A stretch of DNA of 13,620 nucleotides from an uncultured Planctomycetia bacterium (GTDB lineage: Bacteria; Planctomycetota; UBA1135; GCA-002686595): the NCBI GenBank assembly GCA_937952135.1, contig CALFYL010000045.1, forward strand, positions 1 through 13,620, read 5' to 3'. A program made the translations under genes and the position numbers. Numbering within the stretch: the stretch's first letter is position 1; every line of letters begins with the position of its first letter. Below are positions 1 to 5,947 of this stretch, piece by piece. The notes below the pieces were generated by a model. That model saw only the letters and a program-made list of their open reading frames with translations. It did no database searches and was not told the DNA's origin.

Positions 1-377
1 GGGAAGTAGCGGAACGCGAAGTAGAGGGCCAGCGGCGCGAGGTAGAAGAGCGCGGCGCCGTTGACGATGCGCTCGCCGAGGCGCTCGACCTCGCGCACCT
101 CGGGATCGACGAAGTCTTCGGCGAGGTTCGCGAGCTCGGGCGGCCTGTCGCGCGCGTCGCTCTCGAGGATCTCTCGCGCGCGGGCGAGTTGAGTGCGGTC
201 GACCAGCACGCGCAGCTCGAACACGTTGCCTCCCGTGGCGACGGGGTCGAGCAGGCGGAGGTTCGCATCCGGCAGGAAGGCTCGGATGCCTTCCTCCGAG
301 AGCCGGGCCTGCACGAGCGACGCCATCGACGGCGCGCCGCGGAAGACTTCGGGCCATTCGTCGGACTGGGCTTGCAC
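1..377 (-). CDS. DUF2007-like protein with C-terminal membrane segment (3' end beyond window)
   Basis: Partial gene reading leftward off the window edge. It starts at a GTG (377-375) 8 nt downstream of an AAAGGAG box and is open for 125 codons. The first ~75 residues have the layout of the DUF2007 family (PF09413, 'putative prokaryotic signal transducing protein'): an opening EVFRGAPSMASLVQARLSEE, then GIRAFLPDANLR, then the strand FELRVLVDR, then LARAREILES. This is a small alpha-beta fold in which residues 18-30 are the typical 'which sequence covers which segment, longer one hides' helix. An acidic linker is followed by a hydrophobic run (NGAALFYLAPLALYFAFRYF) at residues ~104-124, probably a membrane helix that continues past the edge. 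The family's biochemical role is unknown. It is divergent from the gene at 513. An ATG at codon 18 is an alternative start but lies inside the conserved region. Family call moderately sure, coding status sure. Confidence 0.72.
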   Translation of the reverse strand, partial: MQAQSDEWPEVFRGAPSMASLVQARLSEEGIRAFLPDANLRLLDPVATGGNVFELRVLVDRTQLARAREILESDARDRPPELANLAEDFVDPEVREVERLGERIVNGAALFYLAPLALYFAFRYF

Positions 378-385
378 CGTTCGAG

Positions 386-392
386 CTCCTTT
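386..392 (-). promoter_or_regulatory. Shine-Dalgarno box fixing the GTG start of the DUF2007-like gene
   Basis: AAAGGAG on the minus strand, ending 8 nt before the GTG at 377. It is one of the few canonical ribosome sites in the window and the main reason for choosing a GTG over the downstream ATG. Confidence 0.7.
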
Positions 393-490
393 GCGCGGCC
401 CTGTACACGCGCGGGCGCGGGAAGTTGCATCCGGTTCCGCGGCCCCGGGCGATTCACCGACAGCGCGCCTCCCAATGCTGTAGGGTGGCG

Positions 491-509
491 GCGCCCTGCT
501 GGCGGGCGC
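491..509 (+). other. Small GC hairpin just before the TTG start
   Basis: GCGCCC (491-496) pairs with GGGCGC (504-509) across a 7-nt loop. It ends 3 nt before the proposed TTG start at 513, so it could hide the initiation region. In DNA this GC-rich, a 6-bp stem can arise by chance. Confidence 0.25.
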
Positions 510-512
510 TAT

Positions 513-935
513 TTGGAAAACCTCCTCTACTGGGCGTGCGTCGCGGGCTTCGTCGCCCTCGCGCCCGCCGTGTTGACCGTGCGGGCGCTCGACCCGACGT
601 GGATGTCGTGGAGGAACGCGGTCGTTCTCGCCGCCGTGTTCGGTTGGTTGTTCCTCAACGGCGCGGCCTGGTTCCACGTCGCGGTGGACGCCGGTTCGAG
701 CGATGCAAACGTGGTCGGCGTGCGGACCGAGAGCTTGGACCCCGGCAGGTTCGTGCTGCTGTTCGGCTGGCTCGTCGGGCTCGCGTACTTCGCGCCTCTC
801 GCGGCGTTCTACGCGCTCGCGCAGTGGCTGCGGCGAGATCCCCACGGCCGCCGCGTCGTGCGGAGCCGCAGCTTGCGCACGATTTCCGGCTCCGATCGCG
901 GCCGGCCGGCGGACATCGCCGAGCGCTCGAACTAG
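513..935 (+). CDS. Small three-helix integral membrane protein, function unknown
   Basis: A 140-residue protein from the proposed TTG start. Three hydrophobic stretches are visible: residues ~3-25 (LLYWACVAGFVALAPAVLTV), ~33-55 (AVVLAAVFGWLFLNGAAWFH) and ~76-103 (FVLLFGWLVGLAYFAPLAAF). The C-terminal tail is basic and probably cytoplasmic. The reading frame is open much further upstream, but that part is Arg/Ser-rich shadow sequence and overlaps the DUF2007-like gene. The TTG at 513 is the only start that keeps the first helix, and it has no good ribosome site. An ATG at 603 would lose that helix. I do not recognise the family. The neighbouring DUF2007-like gene also ends in a membrane segment, so the two may share a membrane-linked role, but that is only positional. 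Confidence 0.55.
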   Translation: MENLLYWACVAGFVALAPAVLTVRALDPTWMSWRNAVVLAAVFGWLFLNGAAWFHVAVDAGSSDANVVGVRTESLDPGRFVLLFGWLVGLAYFAPLAAFYALAQWLRRDPHGRRVVRSRSLRTISGSDRGRPADIAERSN

Positions 936-971
936 CTCGAGGCGTTCGACTCGGCTTGGATCCGACGAAGT

Positions 972-985
972 CGCCAAGTTTGGCG
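972..985. promoter_or_regulatory. Inverted repeat, possible operator
   Basis: CGCCAA-GT-TTGGCG is a perfect 6-bp dyad around a 2-bp centre, in the 142-bp gap upstream of the gene at 1078. The centre is too tight for an RNA hairpin, so a protein site is the more natural reading. No second copy was found. Confidence 0.3.
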
Positions 986-1016
986 CGGAGCGCGGCGTTC
1001 TCGCGGACTTCGTGCG

Positions 1017-1039
1017 CGAACCACCGCTGCGGCGGTTCG
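1017..1039 (+). terminator. Hairpin after the small membrane protein gene, possible terminator
   Basis: CGAACC (1017-1022) pairs with GGTTCG (1034-1039). Inside, after one A/C mismatch, CCG pairs with CGG over a CTG loop. No T tract follows, so it is not a textbook intrinsic terminator. It may end the 513-935 transcript or sit in the leader of the next gene. Confidence 0.3.
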
Positions 1040-1065
1040 GAGCGAAGGTTCCAAACTCGGACTTC

Positions 1066-1071
1066 GGAGGT
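1066..1071 (+). promoter_or_regulatory. Strong Shine-Dalgarno that fixes a GTG start
   Basis: GGAGGT lies 6 nt before the GTG at 1078. It decides the start of the secreted paired-CxxC protein against much longer in-frame openings upstream, and the resulting protein begins with a signal peptide. Confidence 0.75.
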
Positions 1072-1077
1072 GCTTCC

Positions 1078-1752
1078 GTGCAGCGAATCCATGCTTTGTC
1101 GGCGGCCGCGGCGGTGTTGGCGTCGATCGTCGGCGCGTCGAGTGTCGGTGTGTCAGCCGTCGGTGTGTCGACTGTCGGGGGCTCGCGCTGCGCACCCGCG
1201 CCCGCGGAGCCGCAAGTCGCCGCGCGCGAGACGACCGATTTCGAGTACGAGCTCTTCGCCGCGGTGCTCGAGGGGCTGTACGTCGACGGCGTCTCGAACG
1301 AGGCGGTCGACGCGATCACCGTCAAGGACCCCGAGCACGGCTACCCCGCCAACTTCGTGTGGGCTTGTCCGGTCTGCATGCCGGCCTACCGCGCGTTCCT
1401 GACTTACCGCGCGCGGCCGCACTTCGAGTGGATCAAGGGATCCCAGGACTTCGGTCCGGGGCTCGACCCGGCGACGCTCGACGCGCTGACGACGGGCGAG
1501 TTCTCGGCACGCCAGCAAGCGTTGATGCAGCTCGTGGGGCGTTGGGTGGAGCGCCGCATGGGCCTTCTGCGCCTCACTCCCGAGGAGCGCGCGGAGTGGA
1601 AGCTCGAGATGGAGCGGCGGCGCAAGAAGGGCATGGCGCTGCTCGCGGACTATCAGAGCGGGGGCCTCGGCGGCTCGTACGCGCGGATGAAGGAATGCCC
1701 GCTGTGCGACGGTGCGAACCGGCCGTTCCAGCCGCCGACTCGGCAGCGCTGA
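1078..1752 (+). CDS. Secreted protein of unknown function with two CxxC pairs
   Basis: A 224-residue protein. Residues 1-38 look like an export signal: Arg at position 3, then a long small-residue hydrophobic run made of S-x-V-G-x repeats. Cys38 (GGSRC) is not a good lipobox, so signal peptidase I cleavage is more likely than lipidation. The mature part is mostly helical and charged (LTPEERAEWKLEMERRRKKG around 165-185). It has one CxxC near each end: C97PVC100 in a WACPVCMPAYRAF context and C207PLC210 in KECPLCDGANRPF. Neither is followed by His, so these are not heme sites; they could together hold a metal or act as thiol pairs. I have an impression that similar proteins occur in other Planctomycetota but cannot verify it. 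It converges with the histidine kinase gene 42 bp downstream. Function unassigned; coding status sure. Confidence 0.78.
   Translation: MQRIHALSAAAAVLASIVGASSVGVSAVGVSTVGGSRCAPAPAEPQVAARETTDFEYELFAAVLEGLYVDGVSNEAVDAITVKDPEHGYPANFVWACPVCMPAYRAFLTYRARPHFEWIKGSQDFGPGLDPATLDALTTGEFSARQQALMQLVGRWVERRMGLLRLTPEERAEWKLEMERRRKKGMALLADYQSGGLGGSYARMKECPLCDGANRPFQPPTRQR
1124..1183 (+). repeat. Four imperfect 15-bp tandem repeats inside the signal-peptide coding region
   Basis: Four consecutive 15-bp units begin at 1124, 1139, 1154 and 1169, each with a GTCGG core in register. The two middle units share the ten bases GTCGGTGTGT. Being a multiple of three, they encode the pentapeptide series SIVGA, SSVGV, SAVGV, STVGG. 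Gain or loss of a unit would lengthen or shorten the hydrophobic core of the signal peptide without shifting the frame. Confidence 0.75.
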
Positions 1753-1794
1753 CGCCCGCGGCGAGCGCGACGAGCGCAACGATTCGAGACCGCG

Positions 1795-2613
1795 CTATCT
1801 CGCGAGTGGCGAGCTCGAGCTCGGCAGCCCCGAGCTCGGGTTCGGCAGCGGCAGGCTGACGCACACGCACGCGCCGCCGTGCGATCCGTTCTGCGCGCGC
1901 GCCGTCCCGCCGTGGGCTTCGAGGTTCTGACGCACGATCGTGAGCCCGAGCCCGACGCCGCGGCTGCGCGTCGAGAAGAAGGGTTCGAACACATGGGGTA
2001 GCGCGTCGGGCTCGAACCCCGCGCCGCTGTCGAGCACGCTCAACTCCACATGCTCGGGAGTGGTGTGCGCCTCGATGCGGATCCACCCGGTGTCGCCAGC
2101 GAGCGCCTGGCTCGCGTTGGAGAGCAGGTTGCGCAGTGCTTGCGCCATGAGCCGCGAGTCGAGCGCCACCGTCAGGCGTTCGTCGATGCAGGTCTCGACC
2201 GTCACGCCGCGGCTCGCGAGGCGCGCGCGAAACGGAGCGGCGACGTCGTCGACGAAGTTGCGAAGCGGCGTCGGGCTCTCGCGCACCGAAGGCGGTCGCG
2301 CGAAATCGACGAGCTCCATCACGACTTCGTCGAGCCGCAGCACTTCGCGTCGAATGCCCTCGAGCACCTCGCGCCGCGGATCCTCGCCCGACATGTTGTG
2401 CGCGAGCACGTTCGCGGCGCCGTAGATGCCCGCGAGTGGGTTCTTGATCTCGTGCGCGAGCTTCGACGCCAAGGCCGAGATCAACTCGAACGAACGCGCG
2501 CGCACGAGACGCTCGACCTCGGCGGCCCGAGCGCCCGACGGATCGAGTTCGACGCTCGACGGCGGCCTCTCACCGGCGGACTCACTCGCTGAAGGCGTTT
2601 CGAATACCGACAT
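1795..2613 (-). CDS. Soluble NtrB-type sensor histidine kinase
   Basis: A 272-residue kinase that autophosphorylates on His and donates the phosphate to a response regulator, very probably the NtrC-like protein encoded divergently at 2783. Dimerisation/phosphoacceptor helix: LAHEIKNPLAGI with His54. ATP-binding domain: N box NLLSNASQAL (162-171), G1 box DSGAGF (195-200), F box HVFEPFFSTRS (207-217), G2 box GVGLGLTIV (219-227). The order and wording of the boxes are those of the NtrB/HisKA group. There is no transmembrane helix and no room for a PAS or GAF sensor domain in the ~45 residues before the H box, so it must sense through a partner or through its short N-terminus. The C-terminal 20 residues are Ser/Pro-rich. 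The ATG at 2613 lacks a clear ribosome site but no better in-frame Met exists before the H box. Confidence 0.9.
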   Translation of the reverse strand: MSVFETPSASESAGERPPSSVELDPSGARAAEVERLVRARSFELISALASKLAHEIKNPLAGIYGAANVLAHNMSGEDPRREVLEGIRREVLRLDEVVMELVDFARPPSVRESPTPLRNFVDDVAAPFRARLASRGVTVETCIDERLTVALDSRLMAQALRNLLSNASQALAGDTGWIRIEAHTTPEHVELSVLDSGAGFEPDALPHVFEPFFSTRSRGVGLGLTIVRQNLEAHGGTARAQNGSHGGACVCVSLPLPNPSSGLPSSSSPLAR

Positions 2614-2782
2614 GTCCGGGGAGGCTACGCGAGCTTTTTCACGTCCGCGCTGCGCACTGTTACGAACGGCGGCTCGGAGAGCGCGCGGGCATCATCGGAG
2701 CCACGTCCAGTGCCCCTGGAACCCACGCCAAGCCGCGCGATTCCCCGCACGGCCGCGAGAAGTTCCTCGAGCGGACGCGCCC

Positions 2783-4195
2783 ATGAACCCCATGCCCCCG
2801 CGAGTCCTGGTGGTCGACGACGAGGAACTCGTCCGTTGGAGTCTCCGTCAGGAACTCGAACGCGCCGGCTACCTCGTCGACGAAGCTCCGACCGCCGCCG
2901 CGGCGCTCGAGTCGGCGATGCGCGACCTGCCCGACCTCGTGCTGCTCGACCACCGCCTGCCGGACCGAACGGGTGTCGAGGTGCTGCGCGAGCTGAAAAA
3001 GGCTCTGCCGCGCCTGCCGGTCGTGATGCTGACCGCGCACGCGAGCATCGACGGCGCGGTCGAGGCGATGAAGGAAGGCGCCTACGACTACCTGACCAAG
3101 CCTTTCGAGGTCGACGACGTGCTGCGGGCCCTGCGGCGCGCGACGGAAGCGGCGCACCTGCGCGAAGAGCTGGCCCAGGTTCGCGAGCGCGGTCAACGCG
3201 AGTACGGCCTGCCGAATGTGCTCGGCCCGAGCAGCGCCATGCGCGACGTGGTGCGCATGGTGCAACGCGTCGCCTCGAGCGAGGCGAGCACGATTCTGCT
3301 GCTCGGGGAGAGCGGCGTCGGCAAGGGGCTGATCGCTCGCGCGCTGCACGTCGAAGGCGCCGCGCGCGAGCGCCCGTTCCAGAACATCACCTGCACGGCG
3401 CTGCCCGAAAGCCTGCTGGAATCCGAGCTTTTCGGCCACGAGCGGGGCGCCTTCACCGACGCCAAGGTGCAGAAGAAGGGCCTGTTCGAGCTCGCCGACG
3501 GCGGCACGGTGTTCCTCGACGAGATCGGCGACATGTCGCTCGTGCTCCAGGGCAAGCTGCTGCGCTTCCTCGAGGAGAAGGTCTTCCGGCGCGTCGGCGG
3601 AACGCGCGACATCCACGTCGTGGCGCGCATCATCGCGGCCACGAACAAGGACCTCGAGAAGGAGGTCGAGGCCGGGCGCTTCCGGCGCGACCTGTACTAC
3701 CGCCTGCGCGTGATCCCGATCGTGATCCCGCCGCTGCGCGAACGCCCCGAGGACATCGAACCCCTCGCGCAGCACTTCCTGGCGCACTTCAACGCCGAGT
3801 TCCACAAAGCGATTTCGGGCTTTGCTTCCGAAGCGCTGGAAGGTTTGAAGGGCTATTCGTGGCCCGGGAACGTGCGCGAACTGCGCAACGCGATCGAACG
3901 CGCGGTGCTGCTCGCCGAAGGCGCGCAGCTCGAGCGAGAGGACCTGCCGTTCGAGATCTGGCGCGGCGGCCGGCGCGCGGCGTCGACCTCCGACGTCCGT
4001 GGAGGCGGCTACACGCTGCCGGCTCGCGGGCTCGTGCTCGCGGAACTCGAGAAGGATCTGCTGTGCCAGGCGCTCGAGCGCTCGCACGGCAACCGCACGC
4101 GCGCAGCGCGACTGCTCGGTCTGAACCGCGACCGCATCCGCTACCGCATCCAGAAGTTCGGGCTCGAGCAGTTCTCGTTGGAGGACGACGCGTGA
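2783..4195 (+). CDS. NtrC-family sigma54-dependent response regulator
   Basis: A 470-residue transcription activator. Receiver (1-120): acidic pocket D12-D13, phosphoacceptor D56 (LVLLDHRLPD), T84 and K106 (YLTKPF). AAA+ sigma54-interaction domain (~145-385): Walker A GESGVGKG (175-182), loop 1 GAFTDA (222-227), Walker B GGTVFLDEIGD (240-250), sensor region AATNKD, arginine-rich LRERPEDI, and WPGNVRELRNAIERAV (360-375). C-terminal Fis-type helix-turn-helix (425-460): LERSHGNRTRAARLLGLNRD. All parts needed for ATP-driven opening of sigma54 promoters are present. Loop 1 reads GAFTDA instead of the common GAFTGA; the key Thr is kept. The ATG at 2783 is chosen because the receiver begins directly after it; ATG 2792 is also possible. 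It lies directly before the cytochrome cluster, whose candidate sigma54 promoters it probably drives. Confidence 0.93.
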   Translation: MNPMPPRVLVVDDEELVRWSLRQELERAGYLVDEAPTAAAALESAMRDLPDLVLLDHRLPDRTGVEVLRELKKALPRLPVVMLTAHASIDGAVEAMKEGAYDYLTKPFEVDDVLRALRRATEAAHLREELAQVRERGQREYGLPNVLGPSSAMRDVVRMVQRVASSEASTILLLGESGVGKGLIARALHVEGAARERPFQNITCTALPESLLESELFGHERGAFTDAKVQKKGLFELADGGTVFLDEIGDMSLVLQGKLLRFLEEKVFRRVGGTRDIHVVARIIAATNKDLEKEVEAGRFRRDLYYRLRVIPIVIPPLRERPEDIEPLAQHFLAHFNAEFHKAISGFASEALEGLKGYSWPGNVRELRNAIERAVLLAEGAQLEREDLPFEIWRGGRRAASTSDVRGGGYTLPARGLVLAELEKDLLCQALERSHGNRTRAARLLGLNRDRIRYRIQKFGLEQFSLEDDA

Positions 4196-4207
4196 AGTGC
4201 GCGCACT
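4196..4207. promoter_or_regulatory. 12-bp perfect palindrome, candidate activator site
   Basis: AGTGCGCGCACT begins on the base after the regulator's stop codon. Its centre is about 73 bp upstream of the start site predicted from the sigma54 element at 4249-4264, near the range in which NtrC-type dimers bind. One copy only here, so this is a suggestion. Confidence 0.4.
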
Positions 4208-4248
4208 CGCTCGTCGCGATCCGCGAGATCCGCGCGCGAAGCACGGCG

Positions 4249-4264
4249 TGGCTCGCTGCTTGCG
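4249..4264 (+). promoter_or_regulatory. Candidate sigma54 (-24/-12) promoter of the porin-cytochrome operon
   Basis: TGGCTC-N5-TTGCG compared with the sigma54 consensus TGGCAC-N5-TTGCA/T: GG and GC have the required 10-nt spacing, and only the A of CAC and the last base differ. It predicts a start near 4275 and a ~70-nt leader to the ATG at 4346. It lies 53 bp after the stop of a sigma54-activator gene and directly upstream of the barrel gene. Confidence 0.55.
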
Positions 4265-4345
4265 TTTGCCTCCGACGTGCGCGAACTTTCGCTTCCGGCT
4301 GCCCAACCTGACCTGTCCCCCGCGCAGGTGTTCGTTTCCCCTCCC

Positions 4346-5947
4346 ATGCAGCGCTCCGAAAAACTCCCCGTTCCACGACTTGGGTCGCTGCCGCTGCGCA
4401 TCCACGCATCGACCGCGCGATCGCGAGTCGCCCTGTCCGCGAAGTACGCGGCTGCGACCTGCGCGATCTTCGCCTCGTGCGCCGCGCCGCGTTCCGACGA
4501 ACCGTCCCTGGCCGCGCCCCTGCCCGCGGCGCCGCCGGGCGTGCAACAACCGGCGGAACTTCCGCCGCCGAGCGAGCGCGGAACCCCGCCCGCGGTGGCC
4601 GCGACGGGAGGATCGACGAGCGGGGCGAGCGCGACGCCCGTCGATCCCGCGCAGGAAGCGACGGCGCCGCAAGGCGACGCTGCCGCCGCGAAGACCGAGG
4701 ACGAGGATTCGTTCCCGATTCACGGCAGCCTCACGAGCCGCTACCGCTACCGCACGGGCGGCGGCGGCCGCGACCAGGACCTCTACGAGTCGCTGGTGAT
4801 CGACGCCGGCGACGCGCGCAAGAACGGCTTCACCGCGCACGTGATGGCGACGCTCTTCGCCGACCTCGACGGCCGGCGCGACCGCGACGACCAGTTCGTG
4901 TTCCCGAGCCTCGCGGACACCTTCAACGAGCCGGTGCAGCCGCTGCTGTACCAGGCCTATGTCGACATCGTCGATCCGCCGCTCGTGTCGGAGCTGCGCG
5001 TCGGCCGTCAGTTCGACTACTTCACTCCGGAGTTCGCGCACTTCGACGGCCTGCGCGTCGCGTCGAAGCCGAGCGGGGAGAAGAAGCTCGTGGGCGGCGC
5101 CTACGGCGGCGTCCCCGTGCGGCTGTACGAGGCGACTTCGTCAGGCGACTCGATCTACGGCCTGTGGGGCGAAGCTCAACCTTGGAAGGGCGGCCGCGTG
5201 CGCCTCGACTGGATGCACGTCGAGGACGACGACCGCTTCGGCCGGAACTCGAACGACTTGCTCGGCGCATCGCTGTGGCAGCGCTTGAGCGAACGGGTGC
5301 GCATGGACGCGCGCTACACGCGGCTCGAGGAGCAGGACCGCGACCTGCGCTTGCGCGGGTACTGGGACGACTCCGAGGCCGATTTCCGCGTGCAGGCGAG
5401 CTACTACCAGTTGCTCGAAACGCAGCAGAACTTCGCGAACGAGTTCGATCCCTTCTTCAGCACGCTGCAGAGCTACTTCCCGTTCTCGCAGTACCGCCTG
5501 CAGGGCTCCAAGGGGCTGAGCAAGATCACGCGCCTCGACGCGGGCGTCGACCTGCGGCAGGTCGAGGACTCGGGCGACGAAGGCCCGTTCAACCGCGACT
5601 TCGACCGCGAGTGGGTTTCGTTCGTGCTGCTCGACACGCCGTGGACCGGTCTCGCGCTGACGCTGACCGCGGACTTCTGGAACGGCGACGGGCGCGACAT
5701 CGAGACCTGGGGCGTCGACGCGACGCGCGAGTTCGACGGCGGCTACCGCTGGTCGCTGGGTTCGAGCTACCAGCTCTTCCGCTACGACTACTTCACCGCC
5801 GCGGAGCGCGACAACGTCCGCGTGTGGTATCTGCGCATGCGCAAGCAGTTCAGTCGCTCGGGGTCCGTCGACCTGCGCTATGACTACGAAGACTTCGACG
5901 ACGACACCTTCCACGTTGTTCTCGTAGGTGCGACATGGCGCTTCTGA
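4346..5947 (+). CDS. Outer-membrane beta-barrel, probable porin partner of the multiheme cytochromes
   Basis: A 533-residue exported protein. Residues 1-45 form a long basic leader and a hydrophobic segment (VALSAKYAAATCAIFASC) with a weak lipobox-like FASC. Residues 46-122 are a Pro/Ala/Ser/Glu-rich linker. From ~123 to the end the sequence alternates polar and hydrophobic residues with many aromatic ends (GSLTSRYRYRTGG, VSELRVGRQFDYF, VRLDWMHVEDDDRF, RWSLGSSYQLFRYDYF), typical of barrel strands with acidic loops. It ends VVLVGATWRF, the C-terminal Phe expected of proteins inserted by the Bam machinery. The gene overlaps the 13-heme lipoprotein gene by 13 bp, so the two are probably made together. 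The role as sheath for an electron conduit is inferred from that linkage. It is shorter than MtrB/PioB (PF11854, about 700 residues) and has no N-terminal CxxC like MtrB, so I do not assign it to that family. ATG 4346 is preferred to an in-frame GTG at 4277, which would sit on the predicted transcription start. Confidence 0.75.
   Translation: MQRSEKLPVPRLGSLPLRIHASTARSRVALSAKYAAATCAIFASCAAPRSDEPSLAAPLPAAPPGVQQPAELPPPSERGTPPAVAATGGSTSGASATPVDPAQEATAPQGDAAAAKTEDEDSFPIHGSLTSRYRYRTGGGGRDQDLYESLVIDAGDARKNGFTAHVMATLFADLDGRRDRDDQFVFPSLADTFNEPVQPLLYQAYVDIVDPPLVSELRVGRQFDYFTPEFAHFDGLRVASKPSGEKKLVGGAYGGVPVRLYEATSSGDSIYGLWGEAQPWKGGRVRLDWMHVEDDDRFGRNSNDLLGASLWQRLSERVRMDARYTRLEEQDRDLRLRGYWDDSEADFRVQASYYQLLETQQNFANEFDPFFSTLQSYFPFSQYRLQGSKGLSKITRLDAGVDLRQVEDSGDEGPFNRDFDREWVSFVLLDTPWTGLALTLTADFWNGDGRDIETWGVDATREFDGGYRWSLGSSYQLFRYDYFTAAERDNVRVWYLRMRKQFSRSGSVDLRYDYEDFDDDTFHVVLVGATWRF

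Noticed and set aside
1369..1380. CPVC and later CPLC read as heme-binding sites
   Set aside because: Neither is followed by His (CPVCM, CPLCD), so no c-type heme attachment is expected.
2426..2782. In-frame N-terminal extension of the response regulator
   Set aside because: It would overlap the kinase gene, is Ser/Arg-rich without structure, and the receiver domain starts right after ATG 2783.
2614..2782. Promoter or activator dyad in the kinase-regulator gap
   Set aside because: No sigma54 element on either strand, no convincing -35/-10 pair and no inverted repeat worth listing were found.
4277..4345. Earlier GTG start of the barrel protein
   Set aside because: No ribosome site; it would coincide with the predicted sigma54 start and add a polar stretch before the leader.
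2660..5041. A 793-codon open frame on the minus strand across the regulator and barrel genes
   Set aside because: It runs antisense to two genes with clear motifs and reads as Arg/Ala/Val/Leu shadow text. Long antisense frames are expected at this GC content.
4346..5947. Direct naming as MtrB or PioB
   Set aside because: Too short, no N-terminal CxxC, and no specific motif recognised. Only barrel character and linkage support a conduit role.
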